Shown: positions 16,579 to 24,919 of the stretch, in pieces
How the letters are laid out: every line of letters starts with the position of its first letter
How positions within the stretch are numbered: the first letter of the stretch is position 1
Assembly: GCA_021405325.1 (NCBI GenBank)
Contig: QWII01000001.1
Location: forward strand, 263,834-327,833
DNA length: 64,000 nt
Source of the DNA: Caldilinea sp. CFX5
Lineage (GTDB): Bacteria > Chloroflexota > Anaerolineae > Caldilineales > Caldilineaceae
Reading direction: 5' to 3'
Notes under the pieces: generated by a model
Seen by the model: the letters and a program-made list of their open reading frames with translations, nothing else
Databases searched by the model: none
What the model was told of the DNA's origin: nothing
Made by a program: the position numbers and the translations under genes

Positions 16579-17637
16579 TTATCCTTTCCACGTCGCCCGC
16601 AACACCCGCACCCAATTCTCATGGGCAATCTTCGCCAGCGCGCTTTTGTCGAAGCCGTGGGCTTTGAGCGCTTTCATCAATTTGGGCAGACCGGCGGCGT
16701 CTTTGAGATCCTGGGGCATGGTCGCGCCGTCAAAGTCGGAGCCGAGCGCCACATGGTCGATGCCAATGCGGTCGGCGATGTAGGCGGCGTGGCGCACAAT
16801 CTCGGTGAGCGAGGTTTCGGCGTCGGAGCGGCCATCTGCGCGCAGGAAGCCAATGTGGAAATTGATGCCGACCACGCCATTCGACGCCTTGACCGCATCC
16901 AACTGCTTGTCGGTGAGGTTGCGCGGGGTGGCAGCCAGGACATGGGCATTGGAATGGGTCGCGACGAGAGGCGCCGTACTCAAAGCGGCGACATCCCAGA
17001 AGCCCTTTTCATTGAGATGAGAGAGATCGAGCATCACGCCCAGTTCGTTGCAAGTTTTGACCAGCGCTTTGCCGGCATCGGTTAAACCGGGGCCAGTATC
17101 GGGCGAGGCGGGGAAGCTAAAGGGGACGCCATGACCAAAGGCGTTGGGCCGACTCCAGGTGATGCCAACGGAGCGCAGACCGGCTTGGTAGAAAACGTGC
17201 AAACAATCTAGATCGGTGTCGAGCGCTTCCACCCCTTCAAAATGCAGAATCATGGCAAAGGTGCCTTGCGCCAAGCAGGTTGCTAGTTCATCAGCGGTGC
17301 GTACAATCTTGACCTTGCCTGCCGACGCGGCTTCCAGATCAAACAAGCGGCGGAGTGCGCGGGTGGTAAAGTCCAGGGCATAGCGGTGTTCCAACGGGTC
17401 CGGCAACGGCACATAATAGCCGCCACTGGCGTCGCGCTGCATACCGGGAAAGCTCTTCATCGGTTTCGTACTCGGCACAAAGATGGCAAAAAAGCCGCCA
17501 CCCAAGCCGCCGGCTTTCGCCCGTGGTAGGTCAATATGCCCTTTGTCACTCTGGTCAAAAAAAGAGCGCCCGCGCAGCATCTCCAGGATGGTGTCGTTGT
17601 GACCATCAAATACAAGCGGATAAGTCGTCTTAGCCAT
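16579..17637 (-). CDS. Membrane dipeptidase family (M19) metallopeptidase
   Basis: The ATG at 17637 with AGGA six bases upstream is chosen over a GTG at 17649. 352 aa. The family's zinc ligands are in place: His-x-Asp in FDGHND near the N-terminus, Glu in LHFEGVEAL, His in DLSHLNEKGFWD and THSNAH, and Asp in LGSDFDGA. M19 enzymes (renal dipeptidase-like) hydrolyse dipeptides, including D-residue-containing ones, and some beta-lactams. No signal peptide is seen, so a cytoplasmic location is likely. Stand-alone gene, flanked on both sides by hairpin repeats. Confidence 0.92.
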   Translation of the reverse strand: MAKTTYPLVFDGHNDTILEMLRGRSFFDQSDKGHIDLPRAKAGGLGGGFFAIFVPSTKPMKSFPGMQRDASGGYYVPLPDPLEHRYALDFTTRALRRLFDLEAASAGKVKIVRTADELATCLAQGTFAMILHFEGVEALDTDLDCLHVFYQAGLRSVGITWSRPNAFGHGVPFSFPASPDTGPGLTDAGKALVKTCNELGVMLDLSHLNEKGFWDVAALSTAPLVATHSNAHVLAATPRNLTDKQLDAVKASNGVVGINFHIGFLRADGRSDAETSLTEIVRHAAYIADRIGIDHVALGSDFDGATMPQDLKDAAGLPKLMKALKAHGFDKSALAKIAHENWVRVLRATWKG

Positions 17638-17678
17638 GTCTTTCCTCACAAACGGTTGCGTTGAAGATTAAATCAACC

Positions 17679-17768
17679 CACCCCCTCCTAACCTCCCCCA
17701 GATCGGGGGAGGAACGGTCAAGCGGTTAACAGTTCCCTCCCTTATCAGGGGAGGGTTAGGGAGGGGTG
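17679..17768. repeat. C/G-rich nested inverted repeat (CCCCTCCTAACCTCCCC family)
   Basis: Outer arms CACCCCCTCCTAACCTCCCC and GGGGAGGGTTAGGGAGGGGTG pair with one bulge; each half also folds on itself (CCTCCCCCAGATCGGGGGAGG-like, two small stems), so a cruciform is possible. Very similar elements are at 50231 and 63907. Confidence 0.75.
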
Positions 17769-17905
17769 AATCTTTAAAAAGAATGCAACCTATTCTATCA
17801 TGCTCTTTGCCGTTTTACGATTCCGCTAAATTCGCATATAATCTTATTTCAACCACCCTTGACCGCTTGTTTCGCCCAATGTGTTCATTCATTTACGGAC
17901 CAACC

Positions 17906-18595
17906 ATGCAACAACCACCGCGTCTTGAGACCACAGTACGGTTTGCTGTCGTCAACAGCTTTACGGCAGCCAGTTTGATCCTGGGCTTTGCCTCGTTAAT
18001 ATTGACGATGGCCGGTATGTTAACCGAGGCAGCCTTTTGCCTCCTGGCCAGCGTGGCCCTCGACGGCTGCGACGGCAACCTGGCGCGCCATTGGAAGGTG
18101 TCCAGTTCCTTTGGCGCCCAACTCGATTCCATGGCCGATCTGACCGCCTTTAGTATTGGTGCGGCAGCATTGGCTTATTACTGGTTGATGGAGAAGGAAC
18201 CATCGCATCTGTTCATGGCCGCTGCCGTCAGCACCCTGGTGGCGTTGACCGGCGCCATCCGTCTGGCGCGCTTTAATACGGCGCCGAAAAATGACGCCTA
18301 TTTTCAGGGCATTCCCACCACCTTTGCCGGCGCGGTGATTGCCCTGCTCTATCTGGCGGCGCCCGATTTGGCGCTGGTGTGGGGCTTGGCCTTGGTGGCG
18401 CTGCTGGCGGTCCTCATGGTCAGCGCCTTTCCCTATATGAAGCTAACCCAATTGCGCCGCCTGCCCAAGTGGGTTTGGCTGCTGGCCGTTGGCAGCATGA
18501 TCGTTAACCCGCCTGCCGGCGCGTTGACCTGCGCTTCGGTCTATCTGTGTAGCGGGCCGGTTTTGTGGTTGAAACAGAAGCGGACAAGACAATAG
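17906..18595 (+). CDS. pssA: CDP-diacylglycerol-serine O-phosphatidyltransferase
   Basis: Makes phosphatidylserine from CDP-diacylglycerol and serine in the membrane. The full CDP-alcohol phosphotransferase signature is present and exactly spaced: D53..DG..AR61, G70, D74, D78 (DGCDGNLAR ... GAQLDSMAD). 229 aa with about six hydrophobic helices, normal for PssA. The start at 17906 (MQQPPRLE) is chosen because the longer frame adds 41 residues without membrane or family character; the ribosome site is weak. It converges on the fused decarboxylase/methyltransferase gene, which would use its product. Confidence 0.85.
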   Translation: MQQPPRLETTVRFAVVNSFTAASLILGFASLILTMAGMLTEAAFCLLASVALDGCDGNLARHWKVSSSFGAQLDSMADLTAFSIGAAALAYYWLMEKEPSHLFMAAAVSTLVALTGAIRLARFNTAPKNDAYFQGIPTTFAGAVIALLYLAAPDLALVWGLALVALLAVLMVSAFPYMKLTQLRRLPKWVWLLAVGSMIVNPPAGALTCASVYLCSGPVLWLKQKRTRQ

Positions 18596-18657
18596 AGACA
18601 CGGATTCGGGAAGCGCGGATTTTTTCCGTGTGGTTCGCAAGACTCTATATACTGGCT

Positions 18658-18713
18658 TGTCATTCTGAAAGAATCTCTAGTCACAATACCGCAGAGATTC
18701 TTTCAGAATGACA
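18658..18713. terminator. Bidirectional hairpin between pssA and the Psd fusion
   Basis: Perfect 21-bp arms (18658-18678 / 18693-18713; TGTCATTCTGAAAGAATCTCT) with a 14-nt loop, placed between two convergent genes. An extra AAC interrupts a further pairing GCTTGT/ACAAGC. Likely terminates both transcripts. Confidence 0.7.
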
Positions 18714-18776
18714 AACAAGCCTGCTGTTTCTCCCAAACCCTTAGCTTGATATAGATGGCGTCTGTTGTCAGCAGCG

Positions 18777-20105
18777 CTACCCCTTCACCTGCGCCAGTGG
18801 CGTGACACCACCGACCACCCGATCCCCAACCTTCACTAACGCCGTAAAGCGCTGCGCCGGCAAGTAAACATCGGTGCGCGAGCCAAAGCGGATCAGCCCC
18901 ATCTTTTCCCCCTGCGTCACCAGGGCGCCGGGACGCAGCCGATTGACAATCCGCCGGGCGATCAAGCCGACCCGCTGGGCGACAATACAGCGCCCTTCCA
19001 CCCCTTCAATGACCGTATAGAGGGCGTTGTTATGTTCAGCCGCCGGTAAACTGGCGGCCGCAAAGCCGCCGCTGCTTGCCACAATTTCGGTCACGCGCCC
19101 GGCCACCGGCGCGTAGTTGACATGCACATCCAGCAGCGACAAAAAGACGGCTATGCGCAGCCACGGCCCTTCGCCAAAGCGGTCATCGGTCAACTCTTCC
19201 ACGGCCAACACCACCCCATCACTCGCCGCATAAGCAATGCGCTGCTCCCGTAACTTTGGCCGTTTCGGGTCGCGAAAGAAGGCGGCCAGCAGCGGCAACA
19301 AGATGGCCGGCGCCCACCAGGTGCGACGCCGTGGCGCCACTTTGTAGAGCAAAGCTGCCGCAGCACTCGCCAATGCTAGAAAGGGCAACACAGCGCTGTC
19401 CATCACAAAATCACCAATCGTCACACGATGGTTGCGGCGAGGGGGCGCCAGCTTAAGAGCCGCCGCAGCCTGTGCCGGTTGAAAGCGCAGGTAATGAATC
19501 CAGGCCGGCGGCGCATTGCGCAGCACCAGGTCGCGCCGAAACGCATAGGGGGTCAGGAGGCGATTGTAGACAGCAGCCCGCTCCGCCTGTTGCGGATCAA
19601 GACCGCTGACCCGCTTCAGGGTCTGCCCACCAACATATTCGATATAACTGAGAACACCCCCCGGTTTAAGCAGGCGCTGGTAATGGGCCAAGACCGCTTC
19701 AATAAAAGCGGGCGGACAGTTGTTAAAGGGCAATGTTGAGACAATAAAATCAAATTGCGGTTCAGCCGGCAGATCGAGAATACTACCGCCGATAAAACGG
19801 GTCTGCGGCAAGACGCGACGAAAGGTCGCTTCCTCAGCAAAGCGCTTTTGTAACAGCGTCATAAAGGTGGGGTTGATTTCACAAACCACCAGTTCATCTT
19901 GTGCGCTGATGTAGTGTATCAGTTGAGAGGTGATCGCGCCGGTGCCGGCGCCCACCTCCAAGACCCGTTTCGGCCCTTTGACCCTGGCGACTTCGGCGGC
20001 CAGGGCATCGGCAGCGGTAGCCGAGGTTGGCAAGACTGCGCCAATTTCAGCAATATGGCTGAAAAATTCTTTGAGAAATTGCAGGTTTTCGGTAAGTATT
20101 GGCAT
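18777..20105 (-). CDS. Fusion: phospholipid N-methyltransferase + phosphatidylserine decarboxylase
   Basis: The start is the ATG at 20105 (a TTG five codons earlier is less likely). 442 aa. Residues ~1-215 are a Rossmann methyltransferase: VLEVGAGTGAIT (48-59), VVCEINPTF, then FDFIVSTLPFNNCPPAFIEA and LKPGGVLSYIEYVGG, as in PmtA-like phospholipid methyltransferases. Residues ~235-442 are a phosphatidylserine decarboxylase: two hydrophobic helices, FFRDPKR, ASDGVVLAVEE, FLSLLDVHVNYAPVAG, AEHNNA and the self-cleavage site RFG-SRTDVYLP (Gly408-Ser409), where the pyruvoyl group forms. One chain thus combines the step making phosphatidylethanolamine and the step methylating it. Faces pssA. Alternative: the methyltransferase could act on another substrate. 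Confidence 0.85.
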   Translation of the reverse strand: MPILTENLQFLKEFFSHIAEIGAVLPTSATAADALAAEVARVKGPKRVLEVGAGTGAITSQLIHYISAQDELVVCEINPTFMTLLQKRFAEEATFRRVLPQTRFIGGSILDLPAEPQFDFIVSTLPFNNCPPAFIEAVLAHYQRLLKPGGVLSYIEYVGGQTLKRVSGLDPQQAERAAVYNRLLTPYAFRRDLVLRNAPPAWIHYLRFQPAQAAAALKLAPPRRNHRVTIGDFVMDSAVLPFLALASAAAALLYKVAPRRRTWWAPAILLPLLAAFFRDPKRPKLREQRIAYAASDGVVLAVEELTDDRFGEGPWLRIAVFLSLLDVHVNYAPVAGRVTEIVASSGGFAAASLPAAEHNNALYTVIEGVEGRCIVAQRVGLIARRIVNRLRPGALVTQGEKMGLIRFGSRTDVYLPAQRFTALVKVGDRVVGGVTPLAQVKG

Positions 20106-20128
20106 GGTTGAGTTGAGCAAAGCTAGGG

Positions 20129-21016
20129 TTAGATGGTCTTGATGCGTTGATGCAGCAAGCCTTTCACCACGAAAAGCGCAATAAAGGAAATCGTGAGTAA
20201 AATCACCGCCAGCGTCAGGGCCACAGTTAGATCGAGTTCAAAGCCGATGTAAATCGCCAGCGGCATGGTTTGGGTGCGACCGGGGAAGTTGCCGGCAAAG
20301 ATAATGGTGGCGCCAAATTCACCCAGGGCGCGCGCCCAGGTCATCACCGCGCCACCAAAGAGGGTGGGCCAGGCCAGGGGAATGGTGATATAGCGCAGGA
20401 TCGCCCAGCGATTGGCGCCGTCGAGCGCCGCGGCTTGTTCCAATTCTTGTTCAACGGCGCTAAAGCCGGCGGTGGCCGCTTTGACGTAAAAGGGCGCACC
20501 AACAAAAAGTTGCGCTAGGATGACGGCTAGCGGGGTAAAGGCAATTGTGATTCCCAGATCCGCCAGATAGGCGCCCACCAGTCCACGCCGGCCAAAGGTC
20601 AGGAGCAACGCAATACCGGCGACCGACGGCGGCAACACCATCGGTAGATCCAACAGCGTGTCAATGGTCGCGCGCCCGCGGAATTGGCGCCGGGCCAACA
20701 GGTAAGCGAGGGGGGTGCCAAAGAGCAGCGCAAGCCAGGTGCTAACGCCGGTTGTGAGCAAACTCAAACTGACCGCTTGTTGTACCTGGGGGTTGACCAG
20801 ATTGGTGGGTAACGCCACCGGATCAACGCGCAGGATGAGCGCCACCAAGGGCAACAAGAGAAAAAGCAGTAGCGGCAGGGCAAAGAGCCATAGCACACCG
20901 GTTGTTTGCCGCTGCGCCCGTTGCCTTGTGTTGGCAACAGCTTGCGGCGCCGACACCGATGCAGGTGCTGTTGTTTTCTCCGGCGATATGGGTCGCTCTG
21001 TCACTTGGCTTAACAT
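20129..21016 (-). CDS. modB: Molybdate/tungstate-type ABC transporter permease
   Basis: 295 aa with an N-terminal Pro/Ala-rich cytoplasmic tail and six hydrophobic helices. The EAA loop is EQAAALDGANRWAILRYITI, and WARALGEFGATIIFAGN is the signature of ModB/NifC-type permeases. It would transport molybdate or a related oxyanion with a ModA binding protein and a ModC ATPase, but neither gene is beside it, so it is an orphan here. Ends 23 bases before the Psd fusion on the same strand, so they may be cotranscribed. The start ATG at 21016 has a weak ribosome site. Confidence 0.85.
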   Translation of the reverse strand: MLSQVTERPISPEKTTAPASVSAPQAVANTRQRAQRQTTGVLWLFALPLLLFLLLPLVALILRVDPVALPTNLVNPQVQQAVSLSLLTTGVSTWLALLFGTPLAYLLARRQFRGRATIDTLLDLPMVLPPSVAGIALLLTFGRRGLVGAYLADLGITIAFTPLAVILAQLFVGAPFYVKAATAGFSAVEQELEQAAALDGANRWAILRYITIPLAWPTLFGGAVMTWARALGEFGATIIFAGNFPGRTQTMPLAIYIGFELDLTVALTLAVILLTISFIALFVVKGLLHQRIKTI

Positions 21017-21056
21017 CTATTCTACAGAGATTACAACGATTTGGGCTAGGCTACCC

Positions 21057-21117
21057 CTTCCTGGAAGAGGCAGGAACCGTTTTAGATGACAAAACACTAG
21101 TCGCCTCTTCCAGGAAG
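21057..21117. repeat. Inverted repeat CTTCCTGGAAGAGGC
   Basis: Perfect 15-bp arms (21057-21071 / 21103-21117) just upstream of the modB start; GCTAC/GTAGC extends the pairing outside. The core TTCCnGGAA resembles the arms at 10456. It sits in the modB leader, so a regulatory or processing role is possible. Confidence 0.7.
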
Positions 21118-21147
21118 TAGCTATGCACCCTTGTGCGCCACAGCCAA

Positions 21148-21230
21148 TGAAAACAACAGGGATTTCGCAGATTACACAGATTAACTTGCAATATAAATCT
21201 TTGAAATCTGCGAAATCCCTGTTGTTTTCA
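21148..21230. repeat. Perfect 26-bp inverted repeat (GATT-rich family)
   Basis: Arms 21148-21173 and 21205-21230 (TGAAAACAACAGGGATTTCG... and complement) with a 31-nt spacer that repeats GATT-type words. It shares ATGAAAA and the GATTTCGCAGATT-type stem with the two copies at 16269-16502. Lies 70 bases downstream of gyrB; may terminate it. Confidence 0.8.
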
Positions 21231-21299
21231 GGGCAAGGTAGCCCGCCAACAAAATACGGGTGCAAGTTTGCACCCGTATTCAGTGGTTCTACGGTTGAG

Positions 21300-23246
21300 T
21301 TAAATGTCCAACCGCGCCTGGTTGGCATGAGTCGTGATAAAGCGGCGGCGGGGAGCCACTTCACTGCCCATGAGCATGTCAAAGGTGCGGTCGGCTTCGG
21401 CGGCGTCTTCGATGCTCACCTTGAGGATGGTGCGATTCTCCGGGTTCATGGTCGTCTCCCAGAGCTGTTCATTGTTCATTTCGCCCAACCCTTTGTAGCG
21501 CTGTTCGATCCGCACGTTAACCTCACCCAGTTCCTTGCGCATTGCGTCCAACGCGTTGTCATCATAGACATATTCGCTGGTGCGCTTGGCCTTGCCATTC
21601 TCCTGCCGCGTCACCCCTACGCGATAGAGCGGCGGTTGAGCGATATAGAGATGACCACCGGAGACCAGCGACTCCATATAGCGGAAGAAGAAGGTCAGCA
21701 GTAGGGTTCTGATGTGCGCTCCGTCAACGTCAGCGTCGGTCATCAAAACGACCCTGTAATATCGTAAGCCTTCCAACGAGAAATTTTCACCGATGTTCGT
21801 ACCCAAGGCTGTGATGAGCGCTTGAATCTCTTTGTTTGCCAGCGCTTTGTCCAGGCTGGTCTTTTCGATGTTGAGAATCTTACCGCGCAGGGGCAGAATC
21901 GCCTGGAAGCGACGGTCGCGGCCTTGTTTGGCGGTGCCACCGGCGCTGTCACCTTCGACGATATAGAGTTCGCACTCTTCCGGTTTGCGGCTGGAGCAAT
22001 CGGCCAGCTTGCCGGGCAGGGTCAAGCTTTCCAGCGCGCTCTTGCGCATGACCAGATCACGCGCTTTGCGGGCCGCTTCACGGGCGCGGAAGGACATACG
22101 ACACTTTTCGATGATTTGGCGGGCATCGCGCGGGTTCTCTTCCAGCCATTTGCCCATGGCGTCGGCAATCGCCGTTTCGACATGATAGCGCACTTCGTTG
22201 TTGAGCAGCTTCAGTTTGTTCTGCCCTTCAAACTGCGGGTCCAGCACGCGTACACTGACAATGGCGGTCATGCCCTGGCGGGTGTCATCGCCGGTGAAGT
22301 TTTCGTCGTTGCCCTTGATAAAACCCTGTTTGCGGGCATAATCATTGATCAAACGCGTGACCGCCGCCCGCAACCCGGTCAGGTGGGTGCCGCCGTCGGG
22401 CGTGTTAATCGTATTGGCAAAGGCAAAGATAGCGTCCGAATAGCCGTCAGTGTATTGCAACGCCACCTCGACATGGCTCTCTTCCACATCCACATCGGCA
22501 TAGATCGGGACGTGCAGCACCGTGCGGTTGCGATTCAGATAGCGCACAAAGGACTTGACGCCCCCTTCAAAGTAGAAGTTGGTTTCGCGTGGCAGTTCCG
22601 GACGTTCATCAATAAAACAGAGATTGATGCCACGGGTCAGAAAGGCCATCTCCCGGAAGCGGGTGACCAAGGTCTCCCACTGGAAATCGAGCGTTTGGAT
22701 GATCGTATCATCGGCCAGGAAGGTCTGAATGGTACCCGTTTCATTGAGCGGACATTCACCGATAACCTCGACATTGGTGACGGGAACGCCCCGTTCAAAG
22801 CGCTGACGGTGAATCTTGCCGTCGCGCTTCACCACCGTTTCCATCCAGGCGCTGAGGGCGTTGACCGCGCTCACGCCGACGCCATGCAGACCGCCGGAAA
22901 CCTTATAGCCGCCGCCGCCAAATTTACCGCCGGCGCCGAGCTTGGTCATCACAACGGTGACAGCCGGCAAGCCGGTCTGCTTTTGAATGTCCACCGGGAT
23001 GCCGGCGCCATTGTCTTCCACCGTCACACTGTGGTCTTTATGGATGATGATGCGGATCTGATCACAGCGGCCCTGCATCGCTTCATCGATCGAGTTATCC
23101 ACCACTTCGATGACCATGTGGTGGAGCGCCTTAATATCGGTGCCGCCGATATACATGCCAGGGCGCTTGCGGACATGCTCCAGCCCTTCCAGCACCTGGA
23201 TCTGATCAGCGCCATAAACATAATTCGTATTGCGTTCGTTCGCCAC
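21300..23246 (-). CDS. gyrB: DNA gyrase subunit B
   Basis: ATPase subunit of the type II topoisomerase that introduces negative supercoils. Order of motifs: GHKL ATP site [10 protein letters not shown] and [18 protein letters not shown], transducer region, Toprim [23 protein letters not shown]-like [17 protein letters not shown], and C-terminal RYKGLGEMN...MNPENR. 648 aa, the normal length for short-type GyrB. GTG start at 23246 with GGAGG five bases upstream; the TTG at 23258 overlaps that site and is rejected. Divergent from murA across a 358-bp gap with recognisable promoters for both. Confidence 0.97.
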   Translation of the reverse strand: MANERNTNYVYGADQIQVLEGLEHVRKRPGMYIGGTDIKALHHMVIEVVDNSIDEAMQGRCDQIRIIIHKDHSVTVEDNGAGIPVDIQKQTGLPAVTVVMTKLGAGGKFGGGGYKVSGGLHGVGVSAVNALSAWMETVVKRDGKIHRQRFERGVPVTNVEVIGECPLNETGTIQTFLADDTIIQTLDFQWETLVTRFREMAFLTRGINLCFIDERPELPRETNFYFEGGVKSFVRYLNRNRTVLHVPIYADVDVEESHVEVALQYTDGYSDAIFAFANTINTPDGGTHLTGLRAAVTRLINDYARKQGFIKGNDENFTGDDTRQGMTAIVSVRVLDPQFEGQNKLKLLNNEVRYHVETAIADAMGKWLEENPRDARQIIEKCRMSFRAREAARKARDLVMRKSALESLTLPGKLADCSSRKPEECELYIVEGDSAGGTAKQGRDRRFQAILPLRGKILNIEKTSLDKALANKEIQALITALGTNIGENFSLEGLRYYRVVLMTDADVDGAHIRTLLLTFFFRYMESLVSGGHLYIAQPPLYRVGVTRQENGKAKRTSEYVYDDNALDAMRKELGEVNVRIEQRYKGLGEMNNEQLWETTMNPENRTILKVSIEDAAEADRTFDMLMGSEVAPRRRFITTHANQARLDI

Positions 23247-23343
23247 AAATTCCTCCAAAGGCTAGCTAATCATTAATTGTTAATGGAGAACAATTAATTA
23301 TTCGGGGTTATGATTGTCTTTTCATCTCATTCTCATGACATAA

Positions 23344-23372
23344 AGTATACCATAAAAACAAAGAAAAGTGAA
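23344..23372 (-). promoter_or_regulatory. Predicted gyrB promoter
   Basis: On the minus strand: -35 TTCACT (23372-23367), 17-bp spacer, -10 TATACT (23349-23344), about 100 bases before the gyrB GTG. Four of six and five of six matches to the sigma-70 consensus. The region is A/T-rich. Confidence 0.5.
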
Positions 23373-23390
23373 TTTTACAAACCCCTGAAA

Positions 23391-23406
23391 TCGAACACGT
23401 GTTCGA
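23391..23406. promoter_or_regulatory. LexA/SOS-box-like palindrome TCGAACACGTGTTCGA
   Basis: Perfect 16-bp palindrome. It matches the actinobacterial form TCGAAC-N4-GTTCGA and the core GAACRNRYGTTC of the Firmicutes LexA box. It lies between the predicted gyrB and murA promoters, about 20 bp from each -35. lexA itself is in this window. LexA binding is inferred; other palindromic regulators could use it. Confidence 0.55.
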
Positions 23407-23426
23407 GCAATCACCCATTATCTTAA

Positions 23427-23456
23427 TTGACCGAATTGTGTTACTCTCTGTACAAT
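23427..23456 (+). promoter_or_regulatory. Predicted murA promoter
   Basis: -35 TTGACC (23427-23432), 18-bp spacer, -10 TACAAT (23451-23456). The transcript would carry a ~140-base leader containing the 23-bp hairpin at 23492-23554. Confidence 0.5.
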
Positions 23457-23491
23457 CGTTGCCAGTTTTGCGCTTGCTCCCCAAGTGAGGC

Positions 23492-23554
23492 GAGGTACGA
23501 GGTACGAATTACGAATTACGGATTGCGTAACTCGTAATTCGTACCTCGTACCTC
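23492..23554. repeat. Perfect 23-bp inverted repeat in the murA leader
   Basis: Arms 23492-23514 and 23532-23554, built from the words GAGGTAC and GAATTAC, with a 17-nt loop. It lies between the predicted murA promoter and its ribosome site (GAGG at 23593), so it would form in the mRNA leader. Confidence 0.8.
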
Positions 23555-23604
23555 ATAGCACTCGACCAACCACCCACCCGGGTTTATTTATAGAGGAATC
23601 GAAG

Positions 23605-24918
23605 ATGACATCATTTATTATCGAAGGCGGTCATCGCATTGCAGGGACCGTCAAACCGATTGGTAATAAAAATGCGGCGTTGCCCTTACTGGCCGCTTGT
23701 TTGCTGACCGATGAACCGGTCACGTTACATAACATCCCCCAGATTGGCGATGTGCAGACCATGTTACAGTTGCTGGGCGGTTTGGGCGTCAGCATTAACC
23801 AGCAGGGCGGTAGCATTACCCTCTGCGCCCGTGATGTCGATAGCACCACGCCGGATGCTAAACTGTTTAGCCAGATTCGCGGTTCGTTGACAACGATGGG
23901 GCCACTGGTGACGCGCTTTCAGCACTTTGGCGTGTTGGCTTCGGCAGGGGGCGACGATATTGGGCGGCGGCGGATTGATACACATTTGCAAGTCTTTGAA
24001 GCGCTGGGCGCGCAGCTCTTTCATAATGGCAAATTTGAGTTGCGCGCCAACGGCCGCTTGCAAGGCAAAGATATTCTGCTCGATGAAGCCTCGGTCACGG
24101 CCACGGAGAATGGCATCATGGCAGCGGCTTTGGCGAGTGGAACAACCATCTTGCGCAACGCGGCCAGCGAACCGCATGTCCAAGATGTCTGCCGGCTGCT
24201 GGTGGCGATGGGCTGCCCGATTGAAGGGATCGGCACCAACACCCTCATTATTCATGGACAGGATTCATTGAAGGGGGCCGAGTTCACCGTCAGCCCTGAC
24301 TTTGTTGAAATTGGCAGCTACATCGGCCTGGGTGCGATTACCCCTGGCGAGTTGCGGATCGCCGGCGTCATTCCCAATCATCTGCGGATGGTACGCATGA
24401 TCTTCGAGCAGCGGTTGGGGGTGCGGATGCACCTGGAGGAAAATCCGCTGGCGCCCCACCATGAACGCTATACGCTGGTGATTGAAGACAATCAGGAACT
24501 GACCGTCAAAGCTGATTTTGGTGGCGCCGTCCCCAAGATCGACGATGGTCCCTGGCCCCACTTCCCGCCTGATGTGATGAGCATTGCCGTCGTCACGGCC
24601 ACCCAGGCGCGCGGCACGATTTTGATTCACGAGAAGATGTTTGAAAGCCGGCTCTATTTTGTGGACAAGTTGACGGCCATGGGCGCGCAGATCATCCTCT
24701 GTGACCCCCATCGCGCCGTGGTGGTAGGCCCCAGCCGCCTGGTCGGGCAGCAGGTGAGCAGCCCGGATATTCGCGCCGGCATGGCGTTGGTGCTGGCGGC
24801 GCTGGCGGCCAACGGCACGACCACCATCGGCAATGTGCGCCAGATCGACCGCGGCTATGAAGCGATTGATGAGAAGCTCCGCCGCCTGGGCGCACACATT
24901 GAACGAGTCGAACGATAA
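23605..24918 (+). CDS. murA: UDP-N-acetylglucosamine 1-carboxyvinyltransferase
   Basis: First committed step of peptidoglycan synthesis: transfers enolpyruvate from PEP to UDP-GlcNAc. 437 aa after choosing the ATG at 23605 (TAGAGGAATC site); the longer frame upstream runs through the hairpin. Conserved [27 protein letters not shown] and [16 protein letters not shown] segments are present. At the active-site loop the usual catalytic Cys (Cys115 in E. coli, GGCxIG) is Asp117 (GGDDIG), the natural variant known from mycobacteria and chlamydiae that is insensitive to fosfomycin. The glycosyltransferase gene starts two bases after its stop. Confidence 0.95.
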   Translation: MTSFIIEGGHRIAGTVKPIGNKNAALPLLAACLLTDEPVTLHNIPQIGDVQTMLQLLGGLGVSINQQGGSITLCARDVDSTTPDAKLFSQIRGSLTTMGPLVTRFQHFGVLASAGGDDIGRRRIDTHLQVFEALGAQLFHNGKFELRANGRLQGKDILLDEASVTATENGIMAAALASGTTILRNAASEPHVQDVCRLLVAMGCPIEGIGTNTLIIHGQDSLKGAEFTVSPDFVEIGSYIGLGAITPGELRIAGVIPNHLRMVRMIFEQRLGVRMHLEENPLAPHHERYTLVIEDNQELTVKADFGGAVPKIDDGPWPHFPPDVMSIAVVTATQARGTILIHEKMFESRLYFVDKLTAMGAQIILCDPHRAVVVGPSRLVGQQVSSPDIRAGMALVLAALAANGTTTIGNVRQIDRGYEAIDEKLRRLGAHIERVER

Positions 24919-24919
24919 G

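Noticed and set aside
21822..23276. Long plus-strand open frame (484 codons)
   Set aside because: It lies opposite gyrB, has no ribosome site and a composition typical of antisense frames in GC-rich genes.
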